This document shows positions 46,363-53,581 of a DNA stretch of 64,000 nucleotides, in pieces; the first letter of the stretch is position 1, and every line of letters starts with the position of its first letter. Below the pieces are notes generated by a model that was not told the origin of the DNA, ran no database searches, and worked only from the letters and a program-made list of their open reading frames with translations. Source of the DNA: Paenibacillus sp. FSL R7-0337 (GTDB lineage: Bacteria; Bacillota; Bacilli; Paenibacillales; Paenibacillaceae); contig NZ_CP150218.1 of the NCBI RefSeq assembly GCF_037969875.1, positions 2,294,001-2,358,000 on the forward strand, written 5' to 3'. The translations under genes were made by a program, and so were the position numbers.

Positions 46363-46910
46363 CCTGACACACCACCTTTCTGATACTCCTGAAGTCTATT
46401 CTGCAGCTGCTGCCGCGCCCGGAACAGGTACGATTTGACCGTGTTCAGAGGCAGATCCAGACAGTCTGCAATCTCGTTGTAAGAAAAATCCTGTAAATAG
46501 CGGAGCACGATTACCGTCCGGTGATGCTCCGGAAGCTGGTCGATGGCCTCACGGATATCCTCCGCCAGATAACCCGACATCACTTCGCGCTCTACGTTAT
46601 GTTTTTTATCCTGGAACACCATTTCGTGTTCATCGATAGAAACGGTAGGCTTCGTTCTCCGGAATTTGTCTATACATATGTTGGTTACTATTCGCTGAAC
46701 CCATGTTTTGAACTGCGCCTTCTCCTCATAGGAGCCGATCTTGGTGTACACCCGGATCAACGCTTCCTGGGAGGCATCCAGAGCATCCTGTTCATTATGC
46801 AGAATGTAGAAGGCCGTCTTATATACATGCCCTTCAATTTCTCGCAATAGGGTGATTAGAGCGTCGCGATCGCCCGCTTGAGCGGCTCTGATGAGTCCCT
46901 GCTCCACCAC
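46359..46910 (-). CDS. sigW: ECF sigma factor, SigW-like
   Basis: A 183-residue ECF sigma factor. Region 2 includes DALDASQEALIRVYTKIGSY and FKTWVQRIVTNICIDKFRR; region 4 includes LRYLQDFSYNEIADCLDLPL and NTVKSYLFRARQQLQ. This set of phrases resembles SigW of Bacillus, which controls envelope-stress and antimicrobial-defence genes. It starts at GTG (two tandem GTG codons) after GGGGGA, and a SigW-type promoter lies directly upstream, which suggests autoregulation. The anti-sigma gene follows with an ATGA overlap. Confidence 0.88.
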   Translation of the reverse strand: MVEQGLIRAAQAGDRDALITLLREIEGHVYKTAFYILHNEQDALDASQEALIRVYTKIGSYEEKAQFKTWVQRIVTNICIDKFRRTKPTVSIDEHEMVFQDKKHNVEREVMSGYLAEDIREAIDQLPEHHRTVIVLRYLQDFSYNEIADCLDLPLNTVKSYLFRARQQLQNRLQEYQKGGVSG

Positions 46911-46940
46911 GAAGGTTCCCCCTCTCTATGCAATCTTACT

Positions 46941-46967
46941 GACGCGCAAGACTGCGAATTTGTTGCA
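46941..46967 (-). promoter_or_regulatory. SigW-type autoregulatory promoter
   Basis: On the minus strand TGCAAC (46967-46962) and CGTC (46944-46941) are separated by 17 bases, close to the TGAAAC-N16-CGTA pattern recognised by SigW. It lies about 30 bases before the sigma start. Confidence 0.65.
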
Positions 46968-46984
46968 AGCCTGTAATGATTATT

Positions 46985-47066
46985 TTAAAAGATAAAAACT
47001 AGATGCTTCGCGCATAAATGTTCCTTATCTATCCCGCTGAAACAGTACCGTCCTAAAAAAGGACGG
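46985..47066. repeat. Dispersed repeat R2, copy 3 (reverse orientation)
   Basis: Read on the minus strand, GGACGGTACTGTTTCAGCGG, then GATAGATAAGGA and later TTTTTATCTTTT, line up with 11280-11345. CCGTCCT (47048-47054) and AGGACGG (47060-47066) form a small hairpin at one end. The region lies between the SigW-type promoter and the gene ending at 47125. Confidence 0.55.
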
Positions 47067-47124
47067 CAAAGCCGTTTCTACTTGTAGTCCACAATCCCTA
47101 CTAAGCATACAAGGGATGCAGCAA

Positions 47125-47382
47125 TCATTCAAATACTCTTTTTAATGTATATAATGTAGTCGCGCACACCAGGAGCACCGCATAATTCTCCCTGGAAGCA
47201 TCATCAAGCACATATACTTCTCCCTGCTCAAAAAGTTGCGGATGATTATAGTTACGATACAGCTTATAAATAGCTCCCGCTGTCACCCTGCAGCCGTGGA
47301 CTGCAGTCCGGATCTCCACGTAATCGGCTTCTTCCACTACCAGTGTCGGGTACAGCTTGCTGCGAAGATCGTCGCCAGTCAT
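47125..47382 (-). CDS. Unrecognised 85-residue protein
   Basis: A small soluble protein (MTGDDLRSKLYPTLVVEEAD to TTLYTLKRVFE) with alternating beta-like segments, no signal peptide and no family that I recognise. AAAGGTGATGCC directly precedes the ATG, which supports translation. It lies between kdgA and sigW with no apparent partner. Confidence 0.6.
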   Translation of the reverse strand: MTGDDLRSKLYPTLVVEEADYVEIRTAVHGCRVTAGAIYKLYRNYNHPQLFEQGEVYVLDDASRENYAVLLVCATTLYTLKRVFE

Positions 47383-47501
47383 GGCATCACCTTTCAGGTA
47401 TACTTCTCAATGTCCGCAGGCGCTTAGGGCACTCTGCCTCTATTATAAGTATTGCCCGAAGCGGCAGCAATTCCATCATTAAGGCTGATCTAACGTTCAA
47501 C

Positions 47502-47532
47502 AAAAAAATGCCCTGCCCCATAGAGGCAAGAC
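47502..47532 (-). terminator. Terminator of kdgA
   Basis: On the minus strand TTGCCTC pairs with GGGGCAG around a short loop (including G-U pairs), followed by CATTTTTTTG. Confidence 0.65.
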
Positions 47533-47552
47533 ATTCCTGTTGTACATATATT

Positions 47553-48194
47553 TTACTGCCCTTGAATCTCCTTGAACTTCGCAACATACTGTGCAGCCAG
47601 CTCTGTGATCTGGTCATAGCGGCCTTCCTTGGCCGGTGCGGTCAGGTTGCCGCCGATGCCGACAGCGATGCAGCCGTTCTTGATCCACTTCTCCATATTG
47701 TTCAGATCCACGCCACCGGTAGGCATAATGTTCACATGCGGCATCGGCCCCTTAACCGCCTTGACATAGTCCGGTCCGAATGCACTGCCAGGGAACAGCT
47801 TCAGCACATCCACGCCCAGCTTCAGGGCTTCCTTCATCTCATTCAGCGTCATGCAGCCCGGCATATAAGGAATGCCGTACAGATTACACATCTTCGCAGT
47901 ATCCTCTTCAAAAGAAGGACTGACCACAAATTCCGAACCCGCCAGAATAGCAATTCTTGCCGTCAGCGGGTCAAGCACGGTACCGGCACCAATCACGGCG
48001 CGGCCCCCGTATTCTTCCACCAAGCGCTTGATCGCTACTTCGGCTCCCGGAGTCGTGAAGGTAACTTCAATATTATTCAGTCCGCCCTCGATACAAGCCA
48101 CCGACATGGCATAAGCATCATCGGCATTATCCGCACGGATAACAGCTACTACGCCAACAGAGGTGATATTCTGCAATACTTTGATTTTCTTCAT
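47553..48194 (-). CDS. kdgA: KDPG/KHG aldolase
   Basis: A 213-residue class I aldolase that splits 2-keto-3-deoxy-6-phosphogluconate to pyruvate and glyceraldehyde 3-phosphate and may also act on 4-hydroxy-2-oxoglutarate. The TIM-barrel catalytic residues are E43 (NNIEVTFTTPG) and the Schiff-base K132 (LKLFPGSAFGPDYVKA), with a phosphate-binding end at IMPTGGV. It is divergent from kdgK, which makes its substrate. GAGGAAG precedes the ATG. Confidence 0.93.
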   Translation of the reverse strand: MKKIKVLQNITSVGVVAVIRADNADDAYAMSVACIEGGLNNIEVTFTTPGAEVAIKRLVEEYGGRAVIGAGTVLDPLTARIAILAGSEFVVSPSFEEDTAKMCNLYGIPYMPGCMTLNEMKEALKLGVDVLKLFPGSAFGPDYVKAVKGPMPHVNIMPTGGVDLNNMEKWIKNGCIAVGIGGNLTAPAKEGRYDQITELAAQYVAKFKEIQGQ

Positions 48195-48456
48195 GGTTGT
48201 TACTTCCTCTCTGGTTATATTCCACTTAAGAATATTTATTTAGATAAACTAATTTATCTATTTTACTAACATCAGGCTTTATCCTTCTAAGAAAATAGTA
48301 ATAACATTGCCGCCAACAGTCAATATATATTTATTTAGGAAGCGGTAACATCCCTTCTAAAATCGACTAAAACGCTTATATATCAAGGGTAAACGAATCT
48401 ATCCGCCTGCTTTCTGTACAAAATATGCCCGCATATTGAGCATTGCTATATTGTAC

Positions 48457-48467
48457 AAAACCGTTTT
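48457..48467. promoter_or_regulatory. Candidate LacI-family (KdgR-like) operator in the kdgA-kdgK gap
   Basis: AAAACCGTTTT is an 11-bp palindrome with the central CG of LacI-family sites. It lies between TTGTAC and GATAAT elements upstream of kdgK, where a repressor would block transcription. The 341-bp gap also holds an ATATGC/GCATAT inverted repeat at 48423-48436. The LacI-type gene nearby is the obvious candidate regulator. The assignment is inferred. Confidence 0.4.
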
Positions 48468-48535
48468 ATGTGATAATTTCAACTTATATTCTATCCCAAA
48501 CCATAATAACGTGTTCATTTTAGGAGGAACTATTC

Positions 48536-49495
48536 ATGAATAAACAGCTGGATGCAGTCACCTTCGGGGAGCCGATGGCCATGTTCTACGCTAATGAAGC
48601 CGGCCCCCTGCATGAGGTCACTTCCTTCTCCAAGGCGCTGGCAGGTGCGGAGAGCAATGTAGCCACAGGATTATCACGCCTGGAGCATTTGACCGGTTAT
48701 GTGACTAAGCTTGGCGAAGACAACTTCGGCCAGTTCATCACCTCGGCACTGAATAAGGAGAAGATCGATACCGCGAGCATCACAACGACCAAGGAATTCT
48801 CCACAGGTATGCTGATCAAATCCAAGGTACTGACCGGAGATCCCAAGGTCGAATATTTCCGCAAAAATTCCGCCGCCTCCAAGCTGAGCCTCGCCGACTT
48901 TAATGAAGATTACTTCGCTTCCGCAGGCCATCTGCATGTGACCAGCATCTCTTCCGCACTCTCAGCTTCGTGTCACGAGTTCTCGCTGCATGCCATGGAG
49001 TTCATGAAGCAGCGCGGCAAGACTGTATCGCTCGATCCGAATCTGCGCCCGACCCTGTGGCCGGACACTGAAACTATGGTTGATACCATCAACGACCTGG
49101 CTACCCGCTGCGACTGGTTCCTGCCCGGACACGGAGAAGGCAAAATCCTCACCGGTCTTGAGACTCCGGAGGAGATTGCCGGCTACTATCTGGAGCGCGG
49201 CGTATCCCTTGTAGTAATCAAGCTCGGTCCTGAGGGCGCTTACTACAAGACCTCCGCTGGTGAAGAGGGTTATGTGGACGGCTTCAAGGTCGAGCAGGTT
49301 GTGGATACGGTCGGTGCAGGAGACGGCTTCGCGGTTGGGGTGATCAGCGCCATGCTGGAGAAGCTCAGCGTAGCGGAAGCCGTGAAGCGCGGCAATGCGA
49401 TCGGCGCACTCGCCGTGATGTCGCCTGGCGATATGGACGGACTGCCGACCCGCGACGCGCTGGAAGCCTTCATGAGCACGGGCGTTAAGAAATAA
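48536..49495 (+). CDS. kdgK: 2-dehydro-3-deoxygluconokinase
   Basis: A 319-residue PfkB-family sugar kinase that phosphorylates 2-keto-3-deoxygluconate with ATP. The N-terminal region has GEPMAMFYANEAGP and AGAESNVATGLSRL, and the PfkB signature DTVGAGDGFAVGV contains the catalytic D263. The product is the substrate of the divergently encoded aldolase. AGGAGG precedes the ATG. A strong bidirectional-looking terminator follows. Confidence 0.92.
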   Translation: MNKQLDAVTFGEPMAMFYANEAGPLHEVTSFSKALAGAESNVATGLSRLEHLTGYVTKLGEDNFGQFITSALNKEKIDTASITTTKEFSTGMLIKSKVLTGDPKVEYFRKNSAASKLSLADFNEDYFASAGHLHVTSISSALSASCHEFSLHAMEFMKQRGKTVSLDPNLRPTLWPDTETMVDTINDLATRCDWFLPGHGEGKILTGLETPEEIAGYYLERGVSLVVIKLGPEGAYYKTSAGEEGYVDGFKVEQVVDTVGAGDGFAVGVISAMLEKLSVAEAVKRGNAIGALAVMSPGDMDGLPTRDALEAFMSTGVKK

Positions 49496-49540
49496 ACAGG
49501 CTCCCCGCAAGGGTGTGACTGTAACAGAAACTGCAACTGC

Positions 49541-49582
49541 AAAAAGGTGTCCCAGAAGCCGGTCGGCTTGGGACACCTTTTT
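49541..49582. terminator. Strong terminator after kdgK
   Basis: AAAAAGGTGTCCCA (49541-49554) pairs with TGGGACACCTTTTT (49569-49582), with an inner AGCC/GGCT stem. Both strands have T tails, so it may also stop transcripts from the convergent LacI-type gene. Confidence 0.88.
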
Positions 49583-49596
49583 GCGCACCATCAGAG

Positions 49597-49783
49597 ATAA
49601 GTGTAGTTTGTGCAACTAAAAACAGGGAAATGGACGACTTTCCTCTTTTAACTGTAGTCTGTACAACTACATCTGCCCGGATAGGCGAAAATCCAGGTTC
49701 AGAGGCATTTTAATTGCACGAAATACAGCTAAACAGAGATTCGGCGGCACATGCGGCGATTTAGTTGTACGGATTGCAATTAA
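49597..49783. repeat. Dyad module B (51-62-51 architecture)
   Basis: Dyads of form TG(T/C)A-N5-T(A/G)CA start at 49602, 49653, 49715 and 49766: intervals 51, 62 and 51. Hairpin 1 has TAAAA/TTTTA and an inner GGAAA/TTTCC. Hairpin 2 has an inner CTG-CC-GGAT/ATCC-GG-CAG. Hairpin 3 has TACAGCTAAA (49724-49733) paired with TTTAGTTGTA (49760-49769). Outer arms TAAGTGTA and TGCAATTA can close the structure. It lies between the convergent 3' ends of kdgK and the LacI-type gene. Confidence 0.8.
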
Positions 49784-49831
49784 GCCTCCATCTTGCACCT
49801 GTTACCAACTTCTGCTCTTACATTCGAGTAG

Positions 49832-49967
49832 CTGATTGTATTTCCTGCAATAGAACATGCATAGCTGACCGTAAAATGAGATTCTATTGTATTTCATACA
49901 GTGGAATGTTGTGTTGTGGGTGAAAAACGGCCTTTTTTATAGCATTCCATTGTACTAAATGCAGTTG
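49832..49967. repeat. Dyad module B', truncated copy
   Basis: Three dyads start at 49837, 49888 and 49951 (intervals 51 and 63). TGCAATAGAA pairs with TTCTATTGTA, and TACAGTGGAATG pairs with CATTCCATTGTA. The fourth dyad, expected near 50002, is missing because the LacI-type coding region begins (reading leftward, ends) at 49968. The sequence aligns with the reverse complement of module C from the first dyad and about 45 bases beyond it. Confidence 0.78.
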
Positions 49968-50993
49968 CTATTCCGGCTTAGCCGGAGGCTGCACCGAATC
50001 GCCCTGCTGCAAGGAAGGCGGGAATCTGTAGGTGATAGGTATCGCGCTATCCTTATCGTTGATCAATGAGAGCATAATCTTCGCTGCCTGCATTCCCATC
50101 TCGTAGGCGGGCTGGCGGATCGTAGTAATATCAGGATTATAGATCCGGGCGAATTCCGCATCGTCAATGCCGATCACTGACAATTGGCCGGGGATGGAGA
50201 TGGCGTTGCGGTTCGCATATTTAAGAATCTCGCCCAGCACCAGATCATTGGCGGCAAGCAGCGCTGTAGGCGGCTGGGGCAGCTGCAGCAGTTCGTCCAG
50301 TGCGGAAGCGATATCTTCGCGCGATACACTGCGCATATACGAACCCTGCAGCGGCAGACCTGCTTCCTCCATCGCTTTTTTGTAACCGCTCATTCGCTCT
50401 TTGCGCGGGGTGATCGCATGTACGCCAAGCGGCAGGGATAGAATAGCAATCGCTTCATGGCCGTGGCCGGTCAGCTCCCGGATGGCGGTCTTCACCGCCA
50501 TTTCATTATCCAGCAGCAGGCTCTGGGTCGTAATGCCGTCAACCAGCCGGTCCATGAAGACCAGCGGATATTCCGCTTCAATTAGTCGGGTGTAAGGCGC
50601 AGGCTGATCTCCCGCCGGGAAAATAATCAGGCCATCCACCTGACGGGCGACCAGCGTCTCCACATAGGTATTCTCCTTGTCTGCATTCTCATCAGAATTG
50701 CAGATAATCACCTGGATGCCGTGGCGCTGCAGCTCATTCTCAATGGCCCGGATACACTGAATGGACAGCGAATAATCTATATTGGCTACAATAATGCCGA
50801 CCATATGCGTGCGGTTCTGCTTGAGGCTGCGGGCAAGCCCGTTGGGCTGGTAGTTCAGCTCATCGATGACCTCGGCAATGCGGTTTTTGGTCGCCTCACT
50901 CATATACTTGAACCGTTTATTCAAAAATTGCGAGACTGTGCTTTTCGATACACCCGCTTTCTGGGCCACATCCTCAATAGTCAGCTTCTTCAT
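49968..50993 (-). CDS. LacI-family transcriptional regulator (KdgR-like)
   Basis: A 341-residue repressor. The helix-turn-helix is LTIEDVAQKAGVSKSTVSQF followed by NRIAEVIDELNYQPNGLARS, and a periplasmic-binding-protein-like effector domain follows (VGIIVANIDYSLSIQCIRAI, VIGIDDAEFARIYNPDITTI). The ATG at 50993 follows GGAGCGGG; a longer frame from 51044 has no site. Convergent with kdgK and next to kdgA, it is probably the KDG-responsive regulator of those genes. Confidence 0.88.
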   Translation of the reverse strand: MKKLTIEDVAQKAGVSKSTVSQFLNKRFKYMSEATKNRIAEVIDELNYQPNGLARSLKQNRTHMVGIIVANIDYSLSIQCIRAIENELQRHGIQVIICNSDENADKENTYVETLVARQVDGLIIFPAGDQPAPYTRLIEAEYPLVFMDRLVDGITTQSLLLDNEMAVKTAIRELTGHGHEAIAILSLPLGVHAITPRKERMSGYKKAMEEAGLPLQGSYMRSVSREDIASALDELLQLPQPPTALLAANDLVLGEILKYANRNAISIPGQLSVIGIDDAEFARIYNPDITTIRQPAYEMGMQAAKIMLSLINDKDSAIPITYRFPPSLQQGDSVQPPAKPE

Positions 50994-51138
50994 TGATCCC
51001 GCTCCACTCTTCGATATCGAACTCCAGAAGTAAACACAAACCAAGTTTACTTAGAGAGATTATCAAAAAGTATAGCTTTTTTTTAGTAAATTATCTATAT
51101 GATCAACTAGATCAACGTAAAATAAATAGGAGTTCCTG

Positions 51139-52293
51139 TTACTTCCCTGTCTTGGCAGGATCAATCTGCTGTCCATTTTCCTGATAAAACCAATCATAAT
51201 ACCACTGCTGGCCGAGGAGCAAGACGATATCCGCTTTCCGTTTCTTTCCGTTTACTTCATAAATTGCCGTCTGCTGCTTGCCTTGAACTTCTATGCCGAT
51301 TTTGCTGTTTATCTCCTGTACCGCTCCAGTAGCAATATTGTACAGACTGCCATGAATGTCATAACCATTCTTTTTATCATCACTGTAATATACAAGCAGC
51401 ATCTCGCTATTATATTTATCAATAGCAATAAAGGATCTGTACAAGGAATATTTGTCACCTAAGCTGCTTAAATCTAATAGTTCCTGCGGAGTTACTGTTT
51501 CACCTGCTGCGGCTGATTTTAAATTCAAGACGGTTAACTTTTCAGGTGTCATTCCTATCCCTTTACCTAAAGTTATCGTTCCGATCCCCAGCACTACATA
51601 GTCCCCTCCGTCACAGATCCCCGTAAGTTCATAGTAACGCTGCGAGCCGCCGGCATACAGCGGTAAGGTGTAGATTCGTTTAGCCGTAGCTATAGATAGC
51701 TCGGACTGGCCTTTTGGTGACAGATACAATGTGTAGGGCTCCGTAGGATGGGTGTATTTAGGCTTGCTGTAATTGACCATCGGAGGCGGGGGCGACCAGA
51801 CAATCCCCGCGTTGGTCTCAACGGCACGCGCGCGCGTCTTGTCTCTGTCCAACGATAGGGGCATGTAATACTTCCTTCCGCCAAGCTCAAACTCTGCAGA
51901 ACCAACCGGCGGGTTGTAGGCTTGCGGCGATGTCGGTGAAGCTGCATTCTGCGTAGCCGAAGGAGACGCCGACGGCGTAACCACAGCCGCTTCCGAGTTA
52001 GGCTTAAAGACCGCTGCCAGCCTCCCTGCCGGATCAAGCCCGGCCTCTGGGCCAAACGGCCAGACCAGCGTTCCAAGCAGCAGGATGGCTGCCAGTCCGC
52101 CGAAGGCGGCCATACGGCTGAAGCGGCGGCGGCCGCTTGTACGATTAGAGGATTCATGGGCAGCCTCTTCAATCCGCGCCATAAGCTGTGGCGTGAATCC
52201 CGGTTCTGCAAGCGGACTCCGTCCGGCTTGCTTATACCAGTCCCTCTCCCCGCTCATCACCTTCACTTGCTCATGTTCTTGTCTTGTCTTCAC
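51139..52293 (-). CDS. Probable anti-sigma factor of the second ECF pair
   Basis: A 384-residue single-pass protein. A cytoplasmic N-terminus (about 1-60, GFTPQLMARIEEAAHE) is followed by a membrane segment (FGGLAAILLLGTLVWPFG), a Pro/Ser/Ala-rich linker (about 105-130) and a beta-rich outer domain (YYMPLSLDRDKT, LYLSPKGQSELSIATAKRIY). No zinc-finger motif is visible. It overlaps the ECF sigma gene by 4 bases (ATGA), which is the main evidence for its role. The signal is unknown. Confidence 0.72.
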   Translation of the reverse strand: MKTRQEHEQVKVMSGERDWYKQAGRSPLAEPGFTPQLMARIEEAAHESSNRTSGRRRFSRMAAFGGLAAILLLGTLVWPFGPEAGLDPAGRLAAVFKPNSEAAVVTPSASPSATQNAASPTSPQAYNPPVGSAEFELGGRKYYMPLSLDRDKTRARAVETNAGIVWSPPPPMVNYSKPKYTHPTEPYTLYLSPKGQSELSIATAKRIYTLPLYAGGSQRYYELTGICDGGDYVVLGIGTITLGKGIGMTPEKLTVLNLKSAAAGETVTPQELLDLSSLGDKYSLYRSFIAIDKYNSEMLLVYYSDDKKNGYDIHGSLYNIATGAVQEINSKIGIEVQGKQQTAIYEVNGKKRKADIVLLLGQQWYYDWFYQENGQQIDPAKTGK

Positions 52294-52826
52294 AGGTCTT
52301 CCTCCTTCATCGCTGCTCTCACTTTCATTCTGGCCCGTCCGAGCCTGGATTTGACCGTCCCCTGCGCGATCCCAAGCAGCGAGGACAATTCAGCGACCGA
52401 CAGATCCTGCTGAATGTCCAGCACCAGCACCTCCCGGTATTTGTCCGGCAGCTCCATGATGATCTCCCAGATGCGGTTCGCGTACTGATTGCCGATAGCC
52501 TCTTGCTCTGCGGACAGAGTGCTTCCCTTATCCTGATGGTTGCCCAGCGGAGTGAACCTCCGCCAGAAGCTGCTCTTCCGTAAGCTGAACGCGGTGTTGC
52601 GGGTGATGGTGAGCAGCCAGGTTTTCAGAGTGGACTGCCCCCGGTACTTACTCATGCTCTTGTAGGCCTTAAGGAATACCTCCTGGCTGATATCGTTCGC
52701 CTGCTCCCGGCTGCGGGTTAAGAAAAAAGCATAATTCCATACATCCGTTCCGTAAGTCTCCATCATCTCGCGCAGCGATAGCGATGAGGCACAGGTCATG
52801 CTATACGTTAGTTCTTTACTCTGCAT
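52290..52826 (-). CDS. ECF RNA polymerase sigma factor
   Basis: A 178-residue ECF sigma factor. Region 2 shows EQANDISQEVFLKAYKSMSK and LKTWLLTITRNTAFSLRK; region 4 shows LPDKYREVLVLDIQQDLSVA and GTVKSRLGRARMKVR. GGGGAGAG precedes the ATG. It is translationally coupled to the downstream anti-sigma candidate and has a GAACC-type promoter upstream. Confidence 0.9.
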   Translation of the reverse strand: MQSKELTYSMTCASSLSLREMMETYGTDVWNYAFFLTRSREQANDISQEVFLKAYKSMSKYRGQSTLKTWLLTITRNTAFSLRKSSFWRRFTPLGNHQDKGSTLSAEQEAIGNQYANRIWEIIMELPDKYREVLVLDIQQDLSVAELSSLLGIAQGTVKSRLGRARMKVRAAMKEEDL

Positions 52827-52847
52827 GTTCTCTCCCCTCTCCCCTAA

Positions 52848-52875
52848 TAAGACTCATGCGGCCCGAAACGGTTCC
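52848..52875 (-). promoter_or_regulatory. Candidate ECF-type promoter
   Basis: On the minus strand GGAACC (52875-52870) is followed after 16 bases by GTCTTA (52853-52848). The GAACC...GT core is shared with the promoter candidate at 22639-22667. The remainder of 52876-53079 shows no gene. Confidence 0.55.
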
Positions 52876-53079
52876 CTATTTATGTATAAGTTTAATTTAA
52901 ACGCTACCAAAATTCGCAGACCATTCCCCCTCTCCAAATGCCCCATTCGGACCATTCCACAGCGCAGCAAAATGCTTAAAAAAAATACTAATTAATTATA
53001 AGAGAATAGAATGCAGGCGGGGCGTGGGATTGGCGGTTTTCACCTGCAGTTCGGGAGGCTGGAGAGGGCTGTTCATCTC

Positions 53080-53132
53080 TTGACTTTTCAATATATGGTA
53101 GTAAAATGATTAAACGTTACTAAATATAGTGT
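53080..53132 (+). promoter_or_regulatory. nrd promoter with tandem NrdR boxes
   Basis: TTGACT (53080-53085) and TAAAAT (53102-53107) form a promoter with a 16-base spacer. Box 1 (TTTCAATATATGGTAG, 53086-53101) lies in the spacer, and box 2 (TTACTAAATATAGTGT, 53117-53132) lies just downstream. They resemble ACACWATATATWGTGT. The boxes are 15 bases apart, 31 bases centre to centre, which is the phasing typical of NrdR sites. Confidence 0.72.
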
Positions 53133-53221
53133 ATATAAGTGCTAAGCCCATAAATCTAGTAAAACCGCTATTGTTCATTTGTCAAGTAGAATGGGCTACA
53201 TGTTATAGGAGGTTAGGAGCC

Positions 53222-53581
53222 ATGTTGATTGCTTACGATTCCAAGACCGGCAACGTTAGAAGATTCATTAATAAACTGAAGCTGCCGGCGGTTCAAATCG
53301 AAGAGCATATGACGATCGACGAGCCTTACGTGCTTGTTACATACACCACCGGATTTGGACAGATTCCAGAGAAGGTGGCTACGTTCCTTGAGCAGAACCA
53401 TTCCAGACTCAAGGGTATTGCCGCGAGCGGCAACAAAAACTGGGGTGAGTTATACGCGCACAGCGCAGATCTGATTGCAAAGCGTTACAATGTACCGGTG
53501 GTCGGCAAGTTTGAATTGTCGGGAACCTTCGGGGATGTACAGCGCATAAAACAGGAGGTGGACCGGGTTGCGGCATATTGA
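53222..53581 (+). CDS. nrdI: Flavodoxin-like NrdI
   Basis: A 119-residue flavodoxin-like protein that supplies oxidant to assemble the dimanganese-tyrosyl cofactor of NrdF. MLIAYDSKTGNVRRFINKL is the FMN phosphate-binding start, TYTTGFGQIPEKV and AASGNKNWGELYAHSA are typical. The ATG at 53222 follows AGGAGG; a longer frame from 53129 includes the promoter region. It overlaps nrdE by 14 bases. Confidence 0.93.
   Translation: MLIAYDSKTGNVRRFINKLKLPAVQIEEHMTIDEPYVLVTYTTGFGQIPEKVATFLEQNHSRLKGIAASGNKNWGELYAHSADLIAKRYNVPVVGKFELSGTFGDVQRIKQEVDRVAAY

Noticed and set aside
47048..47066. CCGTCCT/AGGACGG hairpin as a terminator for the gene ending at 47125
   Set aside because: No T run follows on the minus strand, and the hairpin is part of the R2 repeat.
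49597..49967. Regularly spaced short repeats as a possible CRISPR array
   Set aside because: The repeated unit is only a 13-base dyad that varies in sequence. The intervals alternate 51/62/51 rather than being constant, and no cas genes are present.
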